Assembly (NCBI RefSeq): GCF_029227915.1
Contig: NC_079878.1
Coordinates: 22,531,501 to 22,595,500, forward strand
Origin: Hydractinia symbiolongicarpus
Lineage: Eukaryota; Cnidaria; Hydrozoa; Anthoathecata; Hydractiniidae
Reading direction: 5' to 3'
Length of the DNA stretch: 64,000 nt
Part shown: positions 25,901 to 37,024 of the stretch, in pieces
How the letters are laid out: each line of letters opens with the position of its first letter
Position numbering within the stretch: the first letter of the stretch is position 1
Program-made: the position numbers and the translations under genes
The notes under the pieces: model-generated
Database searches by the model: none
What the model was told of the DNA's origin: nothing
What the model saw: only the letters and a program-made list of their open reading frames with translations

Positions 25901-28900
25901 TTTTAGGAAATATATTTCATTCGAAAAGCAATCGACACACTTTGATTTTAGTGTGCTACTAACATGAACTAAAGGCTTGTTCCCATTTGGTTGCATTTCC
26001 CACTCTCGGGCGTTTTGTCAACACATGCAATTAAAGAAAGTTACCAACGTGTTACCAACAGAGTCAATCAATAAAGATTTTTGCTTCATATTTTATTTTA
26101 CATTTTGAATATATTTATACATAATAAAATTTTACAACGGAAAAGAAATCAATATTAAAACATTCATTCGTGTGACTCTCTGTTGGTAGTACAGAGCTTG
26201 ATTTTTTTTACAAAAGTAACGAAAATACAATTTGTTCTAACAGTGTCGCATAAATGACCCGGTCCCCTCAAAATTTTTAATTTACAGTATTTTGACTTTT
26301 TTTGGCCGGATGTGGTAGAAAAGTATTAACGGGTTTACAGCGCTATTGATTATAAATGTTGTAACATTCTATGGAGACAACAAACGACGCGTAGTATTTG
26401 AGAAGTAAGTTGCTATTTTCATGTAAAACAAGTGTTACAAATTTTAAATTATTAATTTTTCTCATAAATATCCATGATTTTATTCTGTCTCCCATTCATC
26501 AATCTTCTATGGTTCATTTTATCGGACATTTGCGACAGCAGTGTATCAAGGTTTGTATTAGTCTCAAACAACGTCAGCTTCTTCAGAGTCTCTATTGCGT
26601 CTTCAGTCTCGTATTGCGACGGTGGCGAAACTGGATGGTCGTCAGGACAGTCATCCTTGTCACTCCAAAAGCTTTTCCAAACATTCTATTTCATTGTAAT
26701 AGAATCGATCGATTGTTGAAAAATTCGAATTTTATGGGAACGTTCCATTGTTAAAAGGTTCGATATTCTCGAGAAAGTTTGATTATTGGAAAAGTTCGAA
26801 TTTCATTAAAACGTTCGATTGTGGAAAAATTTTTTTATAAGGATTTTAGAGTAAACTCGGACGGGACCGGAGAATTTTTTCGATTTATATGATTATTCAA
26901 ATTATAGAAGTTCGAATTGTGATACCGTCTCTGAGCTTCGACCCGTGGGGCTAACCTGATTGAAATAACCAGGCCTTATTGGATAATTAACTGATATAAT
27001 GCTGTCTTGACCAAAAAAGGCTATAAGTAATTTCATAAAGTATTCAATGTATCCGGCCAAATATTCCATCAATACGCTCATGACAACATTCACACGATGT
27101 TTATTTGCAATTTTACGAATCTCTGTGTGTCCTGTTGGCAGGGCCGATAAACCGACACATTGTGGTTAAGTCAGATGATAAAATAATAACAACAAACACT
27201 GTTCTTTAAATAATATATAATTATCACTGCACAACATAAATACATTATCGCGTCTCTATAAAATCGACTTTTTAGGATTATTAAAACTATTTCTCGGATC
27301 GAATAAATCGCTGCCTATAATTTTGTTGATCTTAACTCCTTTTTGGCATTAGTTAATTTTCATCAAGGATTAGGCTGATAAGACTTGAAAAATAAAAGTA
27401 AAAATTTTTTTTGCGTGTATTAAATTTCGCGCTGAATGTCTAAATTGTTCATTTCAACTTATATCAAATTTTCCCAGCTTGGTGATTTTACGGTCGTGTT
27501 GTATTCGAATTTTAGACGATGGCTGGGTGTTTTGGAATACACAATTTCATCTACCTAAAGAAAGAAGTTACCGATTTGTCTTCATATACTTTCAAGGACC
27601 TAAAAAGCATATAGATATTTACGTAGACAGCATGGTACTGCAACAGATACAGCATCTCAAGAATTGGAAGGAATTGAATGACATGAAAATTGAAAAGACA
27701 CGGACACGTGATGTTACCGTCAGGTATTACATGAAGTTATGTTAAAGGTCTTTCGTTGTAGGTTATAAAATATTTCAGTTTTTTCTGCTTGAAGGAATAC
27801 AAAAAAGCAAAGCTAAATCTTTATCAAAGTTGTATACTGCTCTCCAGTTACACATTTTGTCATTTCGCACAAGAATCTTAACGGGATTAATTATCAGCGT
27901 GAATAGCTTGTGCGTTTTTTGCAACATATTATTAATTTCGCGAAATTAGGTTTTCACAAAATATGACCGTAGGCATTAATCGCAAAAATAAATAACAACG
28001 AAAATTTTACGGAAACTTCTACTATTTGTTAAATTTGCGAAAGTAAAAGTCTTAAGCCCTGCATTATTTACTTGTGACATTATATTTCTTTTTGCATTTC
28101 TCTTTCGAACGAAAATCTTTGCGAAAAAAAATCTCGTTTAGGTGCTTTGAATAAAAATTTGTCATTTCTGTGACGGTTTACCTCTAGATCTTTGCGGAAA
28201 GAATTTCTTTCCATTTCTGAGAACGTTCACCCCTAGATCTCAACATTAATAATGCGAAACCTATATTACTTTAATGTTTTTTATTGTAACTTATCGAAAT
28301 CTTAGGGTTATGTTTGACAGACATCAATACAGCGAAAAAGATTTAAAGAAAACCAAACTAGAGGTACTTCTGATCATCATTCGCTTATAGTAATCTTTTT
28401 TATGAACATTTACAAAAAAAACTTTAAGTACTATAATCATATAGGTGCGTTCTTTATTGCCTAACTTTGGCTTTGGTGCTTCTGTCCATCACAAAGCTTT
28501 GAAGGAAAACAAGAAATATCGATATTTTATAAAGCATAATTTTGAGTGGGCGACCATGGAGAGTTCGTTGAAGTGGGAGAACATGGAAAAACAAAAGGTA
28601 GGAAGCTTTGTTAGAAATAAATCCTCGATAGTTATATTCTCACAAGGCCTATTGAGCTAGTATTTCTTAAAATTTCAACCATATAAGTTGCCTAAAATAC
28701 ACTCCAAGTTTCAAGAGTACAGTATACAGCGATGAAGACGAAAATATGCCAATGCGTATGAAGCAATCATTAGTTTTATTGTTTCATTGGAGTCGTCCAA
28801 ATCGTACCCAGCTTATGGACTACGTCCATGTACGTACTCATGAAAATTAAATCTCTTTTACAGGGGAAAAAATCATTTGCAAGGGAAATATAAAAGAAAT

Positions 28901-31651
28901 GGAAAATTATTTTGTTTCTTATAAGAAAAACGTATTTTATGCTTTTTTGCATTATATAAATTTGCTCAACGGTATAATTTCTAAATAAAGGTCTTACCCG
29001 TACTCTAACTCTAAGGAAACTTAATTTTGGTTAATACTCCATAATTTGTAGACGCTAAAAATGTCTTTATGTATTTCAATATTTTAACAGGGACTAAAGC
29101 ACTACAACAATGTTGATGAAATGTTGGATATCCTTGATAAAATGGGGTAAATATAGTCTTTAATATTTATATATTACAACCAATGAATATGTCAGCTGAC
29201 AAACATGATAGTTTCTTTCCATGTGATAAATTATGGTTATCACGTTTCCCTGTTGAAAATGAGATTTTCTTCTGTTTAGAATGTCTGTACGTGGGCATTG
29301 CATATACTGGGCTCTGCCGGAGCATCTACCTTCATGGCTGCTTTCCATGAAAAGTACAGCGTTGAAAAAGATGGTCCAAAGTCGACTATATAACCTGGTA
29401 GGGAGATACAAAGGAAGGTAAGACTTTAGTTTGTTTTGAGTCTTATATTCTGGAGTTAAAAGAGTTTTTGCCTTATATAATCTTATGGGGAGGTGCCCAT
29501 ATACTGTATAGAAGTTTTAATAATTTAGAAATCATTTGCTTCTTTTGTTAACAAAACATTCTCCGCAAGAAACATTTTTCTTTTAGGTTCCAGCACTGGG
29601 ATGTTAATAATGAGATGTTACAGGGAGGTTTCTTCGCAAAGGAGTTAGGCTCAGGTATTAGGCAATGGATGTTCAACGCTGTTCATAAAATGGATCCAGA
29701 GACAATTCTTTTCGTAAACGAACTTGATGTTTTTGCTGCGCCATATTTTACACAGGTAAATATTTTACCCCTTCAACTTCAAAATGGCCTTGTCAATATG
29801 GCAACAATTACTTACATTATTAATCTATCGCTTAACATTTAGAGTTATCTTGAAATGATTCAATTGCTTCAGAAGAAAAAGGTACCAATCGGAGGTATCG
29901 GTGTACAAGGACATTTTATGGGTACAGTACATCCTGAAATAATAAAGGTAAGAAGAAAATAGTATACAGAATCGAATTTATTTATAAAAAAACTGACAAA
30001 ATATGCATTGATTGATAGCATAGACACATAAAAGAACACAAAGTAACATGAGAAATCACATATTTTATGCGGCTTGATTATAGGATCGTCTAGACATACT
30101 CGCAACAGCAGGTTTACCAATCTGGATAACAGAATTAGATATTAAAGAAGAAGATGAAAAAAAACGAGCAGACAATTTAGAAATTATAATGAGAGTAGCG
30201 TTCAGTCATCCAGCTGTACAGGGAATGGTGTTTTGGTCGTTTTGGGATAAACATTCTTGGCGTGGTAATAACACGTGTTTGTTTGAAGGAGATAACTTCA
30301 TGGTATGTATATCATTATTTTCTGATAGGAGTTAAGGATATTCTTGCAGGTAAACAATAAACAATTTAACTGAGATAAACTGACAAGTAATGCTTATTCT
30401 TCTGCGAGACATCTCCATTAAATTTAACCTTGGCATGAACTTCATACTTCACAGGGTTATTGTATAGAAGAAACTATTTCTTCCGCAGAAACGCATCATG
30501 TTTAGGCATATGGTTGCTGAAGAGACCAGAGTGGACATACCTGAAAACGATGACCCAAGATCCTAGAGGAAGAACATGACCCAGGACTCTAAGTTCCTCT
30601 TTTTCGGTTATACCACCGATATATTAGCACGGAATCTGATGTCTTAAAAGTGTAAATAGGATCTGAAAACAGATGGCAAATAACTTCCAGCTTTCATATA
30701 TTTTAGCCAAACGCAGTAGGCAAGAAATATCTATCATTACGTCATAAATGGAAAACTCCAACGGAAGTATTGTTACCGAGTTTGGCGGAGGAGAATGAAA
30801 ACCATTTCAAATTTAAAGCTTTTCATGGTCAACATGCGATTAAAATTGTGTTTCCTGATGGACAAATGATATCAAAAGATATTAATGTGGGAAATAGTGC
30901 GAAACCGTTGATGATCGATTTCAGAGCACATGGTAGGTTTTTGATGAAATTGTCCAACTTTTGGCTACTTAGACCGACTCATTATGAAGCAATTGATTTA
31001 TCTTATTTTATAGAAAAGTGTCGAATTAATAACCTGTTCAGGTTAAGAGGACTGTATTCTCTTTTTCGTAAGAAATTTATCATGAGTTGCGAATCGATGA
31101 AATACACAGAAGTTACGTTTTCTAGTTTCCTCATTCGAAGAAAATCATTAATCTTTTACATCTTGATTCGTGAGTTCATTTTGCAACAACCAAACACAGG
31201 AATGAAGCTTAGGAGACATGATTTTGCCATACCGTAATAATTCAATTAAGCGCCCATCATTTTTTAAGCGCTCCCTCAAATAAACGCCCACCTGATAAGA
31301 GGAGGCGCTTAATCGAAAATTACCCTGAGAAACTGGGCGCATACTTGAAAATCGATGTTGTATAAAATGCAAAACTAAAAAACCCTAGAGAAAGACTAAA
31401 CTTCATTTTGTTACATCTTTTGTTCAGTTTTATTATTCAAGGAAGAAACAGCGCACAGCATTTTTAACCCCTTCCCTCGTTTAAGCGCCCAGGTCGCTTG
31501 TTCAGATCATTGCGGTATTTATGATGTGAAATCTAAAAGGACATTGATTATTCTGTGATACTTCTAAAAAGTTCTTGAAGCTTTGTTAAAAATATAAAAC
31601 ACATTGTGATAATTTTTTTTTTTTTTAGTTCGCCAAGGCGAAGACCATTGA
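23000..31651 (+). CDS. glycoside hydrolase family 10 (xylanase-like) with N-terminal carbohydrate-binding module
   Basis: Twelve in-phase exons: 23000-23197, 24662-24832, 27516-27723, 28306-28363, 28445-28597, 29091-29146, 29280-29417, 29587-29755, 29843-29947, 30084-30302, 30707-30932 and 31629-31651. The first three encode a CBM4/9-like beta-sandwich module (LFRNNDFE at its start, GPGQHVGN in the middle, FQGPKKHIDIYVD at its end). Then comes a linker (DVTVRV) and the GH10 barrel from PNFGFGASVHH onward. The acid/base glutamate is in WDVNNE (exon 8) and the nucleophile glutamate in WITELD (exon 10), 99 residues apart, as is usual for GH10. RGHCIYWALPEHLPSW matches the conserved RGH..W block. 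A short beta-rich tail follows, ending in RQGEDH and TGA. The expected role is extracellular cleavage of beta-1,4-xylan or a related glycan, for food digestion or matrix work. No start codon or signal peptide lies in these exons, so they must continue upstream, probably into 21006-22331; the joined protein would have 727 residues. Confidence 0.9.
23606..23875 (+). mobile_element. Helitron-like element, two fused short copies
   Basis: Inside the GH10 intron. CAATAATAGTC followed by GTCTGTCTGTTTG opens the first copy, which ends GGCTAAAGACTAGT at about 23753. A second 3' end, GGGTTAACGACTAGT, follows at about 23875. Both ends match the CTAG-T terminus at 1784 and 33495. Confidence 0.45.
26452..26685 (-). 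CDS. C-terminal exon of an unknown, possibly transposase-derived protein
   Basis: A 77-codon - strand exon ends in TAA and starts after an AATAG acceptor, with no ATG. It reads NVWKSFWSDKDDCPDD at its start, ETLKKLTLFETNTNLD in the middle and NGRQNKIMDIYEKN at its end. A tail of the form RQ-KI-D is reminiscent of Tigger/Jerky transposase C-termini; this is a resemblance, not an identification. It lies antisense within the 24832-27516 intron of the GH10 gene and joins in phase 0 to the exon-like segment at 26956-27131. Its GC content and codon use look properly coding. Confidence 0.5.
   Translation of the reverse strand, partial: NVWKSFWSDKDDCPDDHPVSPPSQYETEDAIETLKKLTLFETNTNLDTLLSQMSDKMNHRRLMNGRQNKIMDIYEKN
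26956..27131 (-). CDS. putative exon upstream of the antisense intronic gene
   Basis: On the - strand, CCAACAG is followed by an open 176-nt segment ending CAG|GTTAGC. It reads HTEIRKIANKHRVNVVMSVL near its start and RPGYFNQ at its end. It ends in phase 0, as needed to continue into 26452-26685. No start methionine is evident at its 5' side, so more exons would lie at higher coordinates. Function unknown. Confidence 0.35.
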
Positions 31652-32013
31652 AATGATGTTACAATCAGACATGTGAAAGTAGTATTACAAGTTTGTACAA
31701 AGACAGAATGACCATCTAACCAGCTAGTTTTTATTGTTTAGTAAAAATAATCTTTTCATAATGCTGCACAAAGATGCGTGGAATTTAACTAAGTGTAACA
31801 TTTGTATATATTTGTTTGAAATTAGGATATTTTTATATCGTTGTATAGTGAAATATACAAATTTTTATTACAGAAATATTGTATTTTTTGATAATGATAC
31901 CTTTCTTAAGGGTAAAAACATGGAGGGATAAAGGGACATTGTTGTTTAGTCCGTGTTATAGATTTCGCAAACAACTTTAAATCTCTTAAGCAACTTCATT
32001 GGACATCAAAAAT
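31652..32013. other. GH10 3' flank, no gene seen
   Basis: AT-rich sequence between the GH10 stop codon and a Helitron-like element. No clear AATAAA close to the stop. Confidence 0.4.
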
Positions 32014-32747
32014 CTCCTATATAATAATACGTTAGTTCTGTCTGTCTGTCTGTGACTTTTGCAAAGTGGATAAAATTTCTTTGATAAAGTCTATAAAGCA
32101 TCGTCTATAAATCTGTTTTGTAAATTACCAAACTTTGACGTTAAAGCAATATTGACGTCAAAGGAAAGTATATTAAAATTAGTGAAGCCATTGCATTGCA
32201 CTTTTAAATTTATGGCTAAATAACTTGGAAACGAGTAGAAATAACTGACGTCATCTCCTGCGTAGGTAACTAGGGATCACCTGGGACCAATTTGGGTAAG
32301 TTTCCCAAACCTGGGTCCCCGAATCCGTTTCGGGAATGGACGGGTTGATGACGTAACCAAAAAACCTTCAAACCTTAATATCTCTGCAACCGTTTGTCAA
32401 AAATACGCGATCCTATACATTTTCTTGATCAGCGTTTCAAGACCTATACAATGAAGGCAGCAGGTATAGAAATTTCTAAAAAAATTTTTTTGGGGATTTG
32501 ACTGGCCATTGCTGACGTCAGCAAAATTTTAAAACCCTTATATCTCATTAAGCGCTTATCAAAAAGACATGGTCGTATACATTTTCTTGGTCAACGTTTT
32601 AACCTCTGCACAGTACAGGCAACGAATAAACTAAATTTCGCCAAATATTTTTGTAATTGCACTGCTGACGTCAGCAAAATATCTAAAACAGCCTATTTTT
32701 CCATTGTCCTTCTGCCCAAGTGGATTTTTCCACGGGCCTTATCGACT
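32014..32747 (+). mobile_element. Helitron-like non-autonomous element, copy A of a head-to-tail pair
   Basis: The left end reads TCCTATATAATAATACG, then GTCTGTCTGTCTG. The body repeats, in order, TGACGTCAGCAAAAT blocks and TCTCATTAAGCG or TCTGCAACC segments also found in copy B. The right end has the hairpin GTGGATTTTTCCAC, then CGACTAT, and runs straight into the left end of copy B. No open reading frame of note. Confidence 0.6.
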
Positions 32748-33495
32748 ATCTATATAATAATACGCCAGTTCCGTGTGTCTGTAACAGGCAAAGTGGATAT
32801 GTTCATTTTCCTTTGATCTTAACGAAATTTTCTTTGAAGTAACCTGCATGTCTAATATGTTAAATTTTCTGACGTTACGGCGCAACGGTCAATAACACTA
32901 CTTTAACGTCAATATCCTATATTAAATTAATGAAGCCATTACAGTGCACTTAAAATTTGAGGCCAAATAACTTGGAAACGAGGTGGTGACGTCAATGATT
33001 TTTCACCGCGTGGGTAACTAGGAACCACCTAGGACCAATTTGGGTAATTTTTCCTAACCTAGGTCCCCAAATCCGTTTCGGAATGGGCGGGTTGATGACG
33101 TCATCAAAAAACCTTTAAACTCTAGTATCTCTGCAGCCATTTGTCAAAGACGCATGATCCTGTACATTTTCTTGATCAGCGTTTCAAGATCTATACGATG
33201 AAGGCAACAGGTATACAAATTTCTAAAAAAAATTTTTAAGGTTTTGACGGGTCTTTGCTGACGTCAGCAAGATTTTTAATCCCTGATATCTCCTTAAGCG
33301 TTCGTCGAGAACATATTATCCTGTACATTATTTTAACCAGCATTTCCACCTTTACACATAACAGGCAAAGAATAAACAAATTTCGCGAATTTTTTTATCT
33401 GCACTGCACTGTTGACGTCAGCAAAACATCTAAACAAACTCTCTTTTTATTGACCTTTTGCCTAAGTGGATTTCTCCACGGACTTTATAGACTAG
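32748..33495 (+). mobile_element. Helitron-like non-autonomous element, copy B
   Basis: Starts CTATATAATAATACGCC immediately after copy A. It contains the same succession of blocks (ACTAGGAACCACC, CCGTTTCGGAATGG, GGGTTGATGACGTCA, TGACGTCAGCA). It ends with the hairpin GTGGATTTCTCCAC, then AGACTAGT. Copies A and B are similar in length (734 and 748 bp), but diverged, so they are not a recent duplication. Confidence 0.6.
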
Positions 33496-34509
33496 TTTAT
33501 ACTAATATAAAGCTGTTGAATAATCAAACATGGTTAGCATAAGTTGTCTCATAACGTTCTTTCTCTGAGTTGAGTCAAAATCCTACACAAATTCCCCTAA
33601 GTTTACCTATTTTCCCGTGTCATATGTACACCCAATTTTCATTTTACCCTGGTCTCTATTCCACCAATCTCCAAATTTAGCCTAAAACCATTTAGGTTTA
33701 TGGGTTACGCTGTCAAAACAGTCAAATTAACAGCTGATTCAAGCTGTTACAATATTTCTGATCATAACCTGCAGAAAGTCAAGCACGCAAAGACACAAAA
33801 ATCTTCTGACTAGCAATAGATTTTTGCCAGTCAAGGTGCATGAACAACTTTTTGGAGGAATCACAACGAAATCCGTACACATCACATTTTCTAAACATAT
33901 TCACTCTTGGACAAAATATATTGAAGCAGGACGGCTAAATTCGAATTTGGCAACCACAAGTAATTACATTGGTTGTTGTTATATTAGAGTTGCGCATTTT
34001 GAACTTGTAAATAAATGTTCATATAAATGTTCACATGTTCACAGCGGACTAAGGAAATTTGGTATTTTGTTAAATCTTCTCAAAACATGCTAACCATTGC
34101 TGATGTCAAGACGAATAGGGCCACGACGTGAATTATATTGTTATAAATTCTTAATACTCTCTACCTAAATCCTCCGGATAAGTATTGACCATTTGACCCT
34201 TTAACCGTGTTTGAAAAATGACGAAAAAATGCTTTTGTTTCATTAATTTTGTCCACGATTGTACCTTAAAATTCAATAGGGAAATTTTTAGGTTTTGTAG
34301 CACAAGTGCAAGAATGCCGAGCTTTTAAAGATGCATTTTGCCAAATCGAAGCCTAATAATTATCTTAAGATAAAGGAACCTTTCCTTTTTTTTAAAGATA
34401 ATAGTTGGTACTGAATCATTGAACACTTTTCTTTTTTCCTACTTCTAAACGAAAGTTATTTGTTGTTTGGGTGTTATGTAACAATTTATTATGGAATAAA
34501 AAAAAAATT
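33496..34509. other. no supportable gene
   Basis: Only short unconvincing open frames, with no splice-bounded coding segments or repeats that I can see. Confidence 0.4.
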
Positions 34510-34690
34510 GCTTCCAATGCGGAAGGTCTTGGGTTCAAACCCCAGGCGAGTTATACCAGAGACTATAAAAGTGTGAATCTATCCTTACTATTTAGCGTAG
34601 GATTGACATCTGAGGTGGTTGTCTAGTTGAGCGATTGCTGCGTTTGCACATAACCTAGTATCCTAATAAAATTATAAAAAGGTTGTTTTT
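34510..34690 (+). mobile_element. tRNA-type SINE, copy 1
   Basis: Contains a near-perfect RNA polymerase III B box, GGTTCAAACCC, at 34532-34542, then a body ending GGTTGTCTAGTTGAGCGATT and an A-rich tail. A second copy at 38565-38740 shares GCGGAAGGTCTTGG, ACTATAAAAGTGT and the same GTTGTCTAGTTG core. The 5' part with the A box is missing or decayed here. Confidence 0.6.
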
Positions 34691-36600
34691 TGTTTTGTTT
34701 TGTTATCTATATAAGACCATAAAAACGTCAGCTGTACAGAAACAGAAGAAAAATCAATTTTATCATGATAATATTTAAGAAACAGTCATTAGCCCTTAGG
34801 AAAATACACAGGTTTGCCGATTCTCAAATTCTTGCCTGTCGTACATTCATCCCGGCATGGGTATTTCGTGAATTTTGCCGGCTACAAAGGAAATACTCTG
34901 CTCTATTTTTAACACTGTCATTATGTCGTAGGCCAAGAGGCGTAGACATTTAGGTTTGTAGCCCCAAATCTCAGGACAAGCGTATCTGGATTTTTTATTA
35001 CTTGAAAGGATGCTGATCACAATTTTAAATGTAACTAAAGGACAAACCCCGTAGTTTTCTTACATTTTTACAGAACATGTCCTTTTCCTACTTTCTTATC
35101 GTTCACTTCCAATACCTCTCTTTTTAATAACAAGGGCAATGTAATACCGCCAAAATTACTTTGCCGAAGTATTACAACGAAGCATTGCTTGCATCAATGT
35201 TTCTGTGAAATAGCCTAGCTGGTTTAGAGAAATGTAAAATAGATATTTTAACAGCAAGCAACTACTAGTTTGGCTTATATCCGAAAGTGGATATATCAAG
35301 TACCTTTACGGATATATTTCATGTATTTGTAAAAAAAAATATACCCTCTTTTACCCAACTTTCTTCAATATTATCTCGTAAACAGGATAATAATAGCTCA
35401 TAAATTACCTTTTTTTTACCTTTTTAACCTGTCGTAACTAAACTTTTATGTACAACGAACGTTATCTTTTTTTTCAAAAAAAGTCATTTTGCTTAAATCC
35501 TTACAAAATAGTTTAATTCCATGGCTTAAGAGGTATCTGCCCAGAATTTATTTTTCAATTTATTTAGATTAGGAACGCCTTTTTTGGTCTAAGTTGTTTG
35601 GCTGTAGCACCTGTGTGTCACCGTCCGAGTACTGTTTTGAATCTCTTTCTGAACATCGTATGTGACGTGTTGGTGCTGGCAATGCGTGAATACACACAAA
35701 TCCTTTCAATACGCAATCAGTTGTATTAGCGATCTAAACATTTTAATACCTCAACAACTGAAAAGTTCGTTTGCTAACTATACGAAAGCAGTACGATGTA
35801 ACGAAGCTCGAGTGGAACCCTTCAACAAAGCAAGTTTGCGGCAAATTACTACCAACGAAATTTGATGCGCTCCCAAAACATAAAAAGCGCGCAAGCTATC
35901 AGGCTGATAGCTTATCAGTAAAAAATAGTCTTACAAGAATAATTCATACAAAATATTTTTATTTTTAAGAATTGTAATATAATCTAGCGAAAACACAAAA
36001 AATATGTATGGCTATATATAAAATAAGGATGACTATGATAAACTAACGTTGTATATGTTGGAAAGGTAAAGAACTATAACCTATAACTCCCAAAAACTCA
36101 TAGCTTTTACAAATGCTTGCTAAGAATACCACCAGCAACAAGTTTTCGCTAAGACTAATTTAACAACATTAACTTTAGGGGAAAGGTAGTGCAGTATATA
36201 TTTCAGTAAATTCAGTAGGTTTATAATTTAATCTTTTATGGTTAGATAAGACCCAAAACCTTACAGCCTACATGTCTTTGTTTTGTATATATATATTATA
36301 TTTCTTAATCGCAATTTTCGCGAATTCGCGTAATAGTTTTGTGTAATTCTTCAATGCGCGAAATTTAGAATAAGGGCAAACACAAACAGTGAAAATTAAT
36401 ACGCGCGAAAGAAAACTTTTTTTTAAGAAAAAAATAAAACATGTTTTTTGTCTCAACTCTGAATTTTACCATTTTCCCTTGTTATTTGTAGGGGAGTTGC
36501 AGCTTGCGCAAAAATAATACGCGCGCAAATTAGTACAAATTAAGGCAATCAAAAAGCTGTAGAGATTGTCTTACTTAATTCGTTCTTGCGATAAACGGGA
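34691..36600. other. no supportable gene
   Basis: Intergenic DNA downstream of the aminopeptidase gene. I see short open frames only, and no shared repeat. Confidence 0.4.
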
Positions 36601-36613
36601 TATCCTAATTTTT

Positions 36614-36979
36614 TTAAAATACCGCACACACTCCAGAAAGTCTTTCCAACCATTCAATATTATTTTTAATCGTTTCCATCGCTTGTTTTATCGTTCTTTC
36701 AGCTGAGGGGACAGGATGTGCATTCAGAAATTCCTAAACACAGCAACAACAATAAAAATGTTTAAAACAAGTTTATGCTACAAAGTTACGAGAAAAATAC
36801 TTGGTAGTAATACCTAATAAAAAAAGAAGATCAAAAAAATCTTACTTCTGCATTCTTCAGCTCTTCTGTTGTAGCAAAATTCTGAATAGTGTACTAAAAA
36901 GAAAAGCCGAGGTGAGGAACTGCAATAACTTCAACAACAAAACAACAACATCAATACAAACAACAACAACAACAACAGC

Positions 36980-37024
<45 letters not shown>

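Noticed and set aside
26398-26754. 118-codon + strand frame
   Set aside because: It is the shadow of the better - strand coding exon at 26452-26685.
27479-27515. GH10 third exon starting at the CCCAG near 27475
   Set aside because: That acceptor gives the wrong phase after exon 24662-24832. The acceptor AATTTTAG before 27516 fits and gives a continuous binding module.
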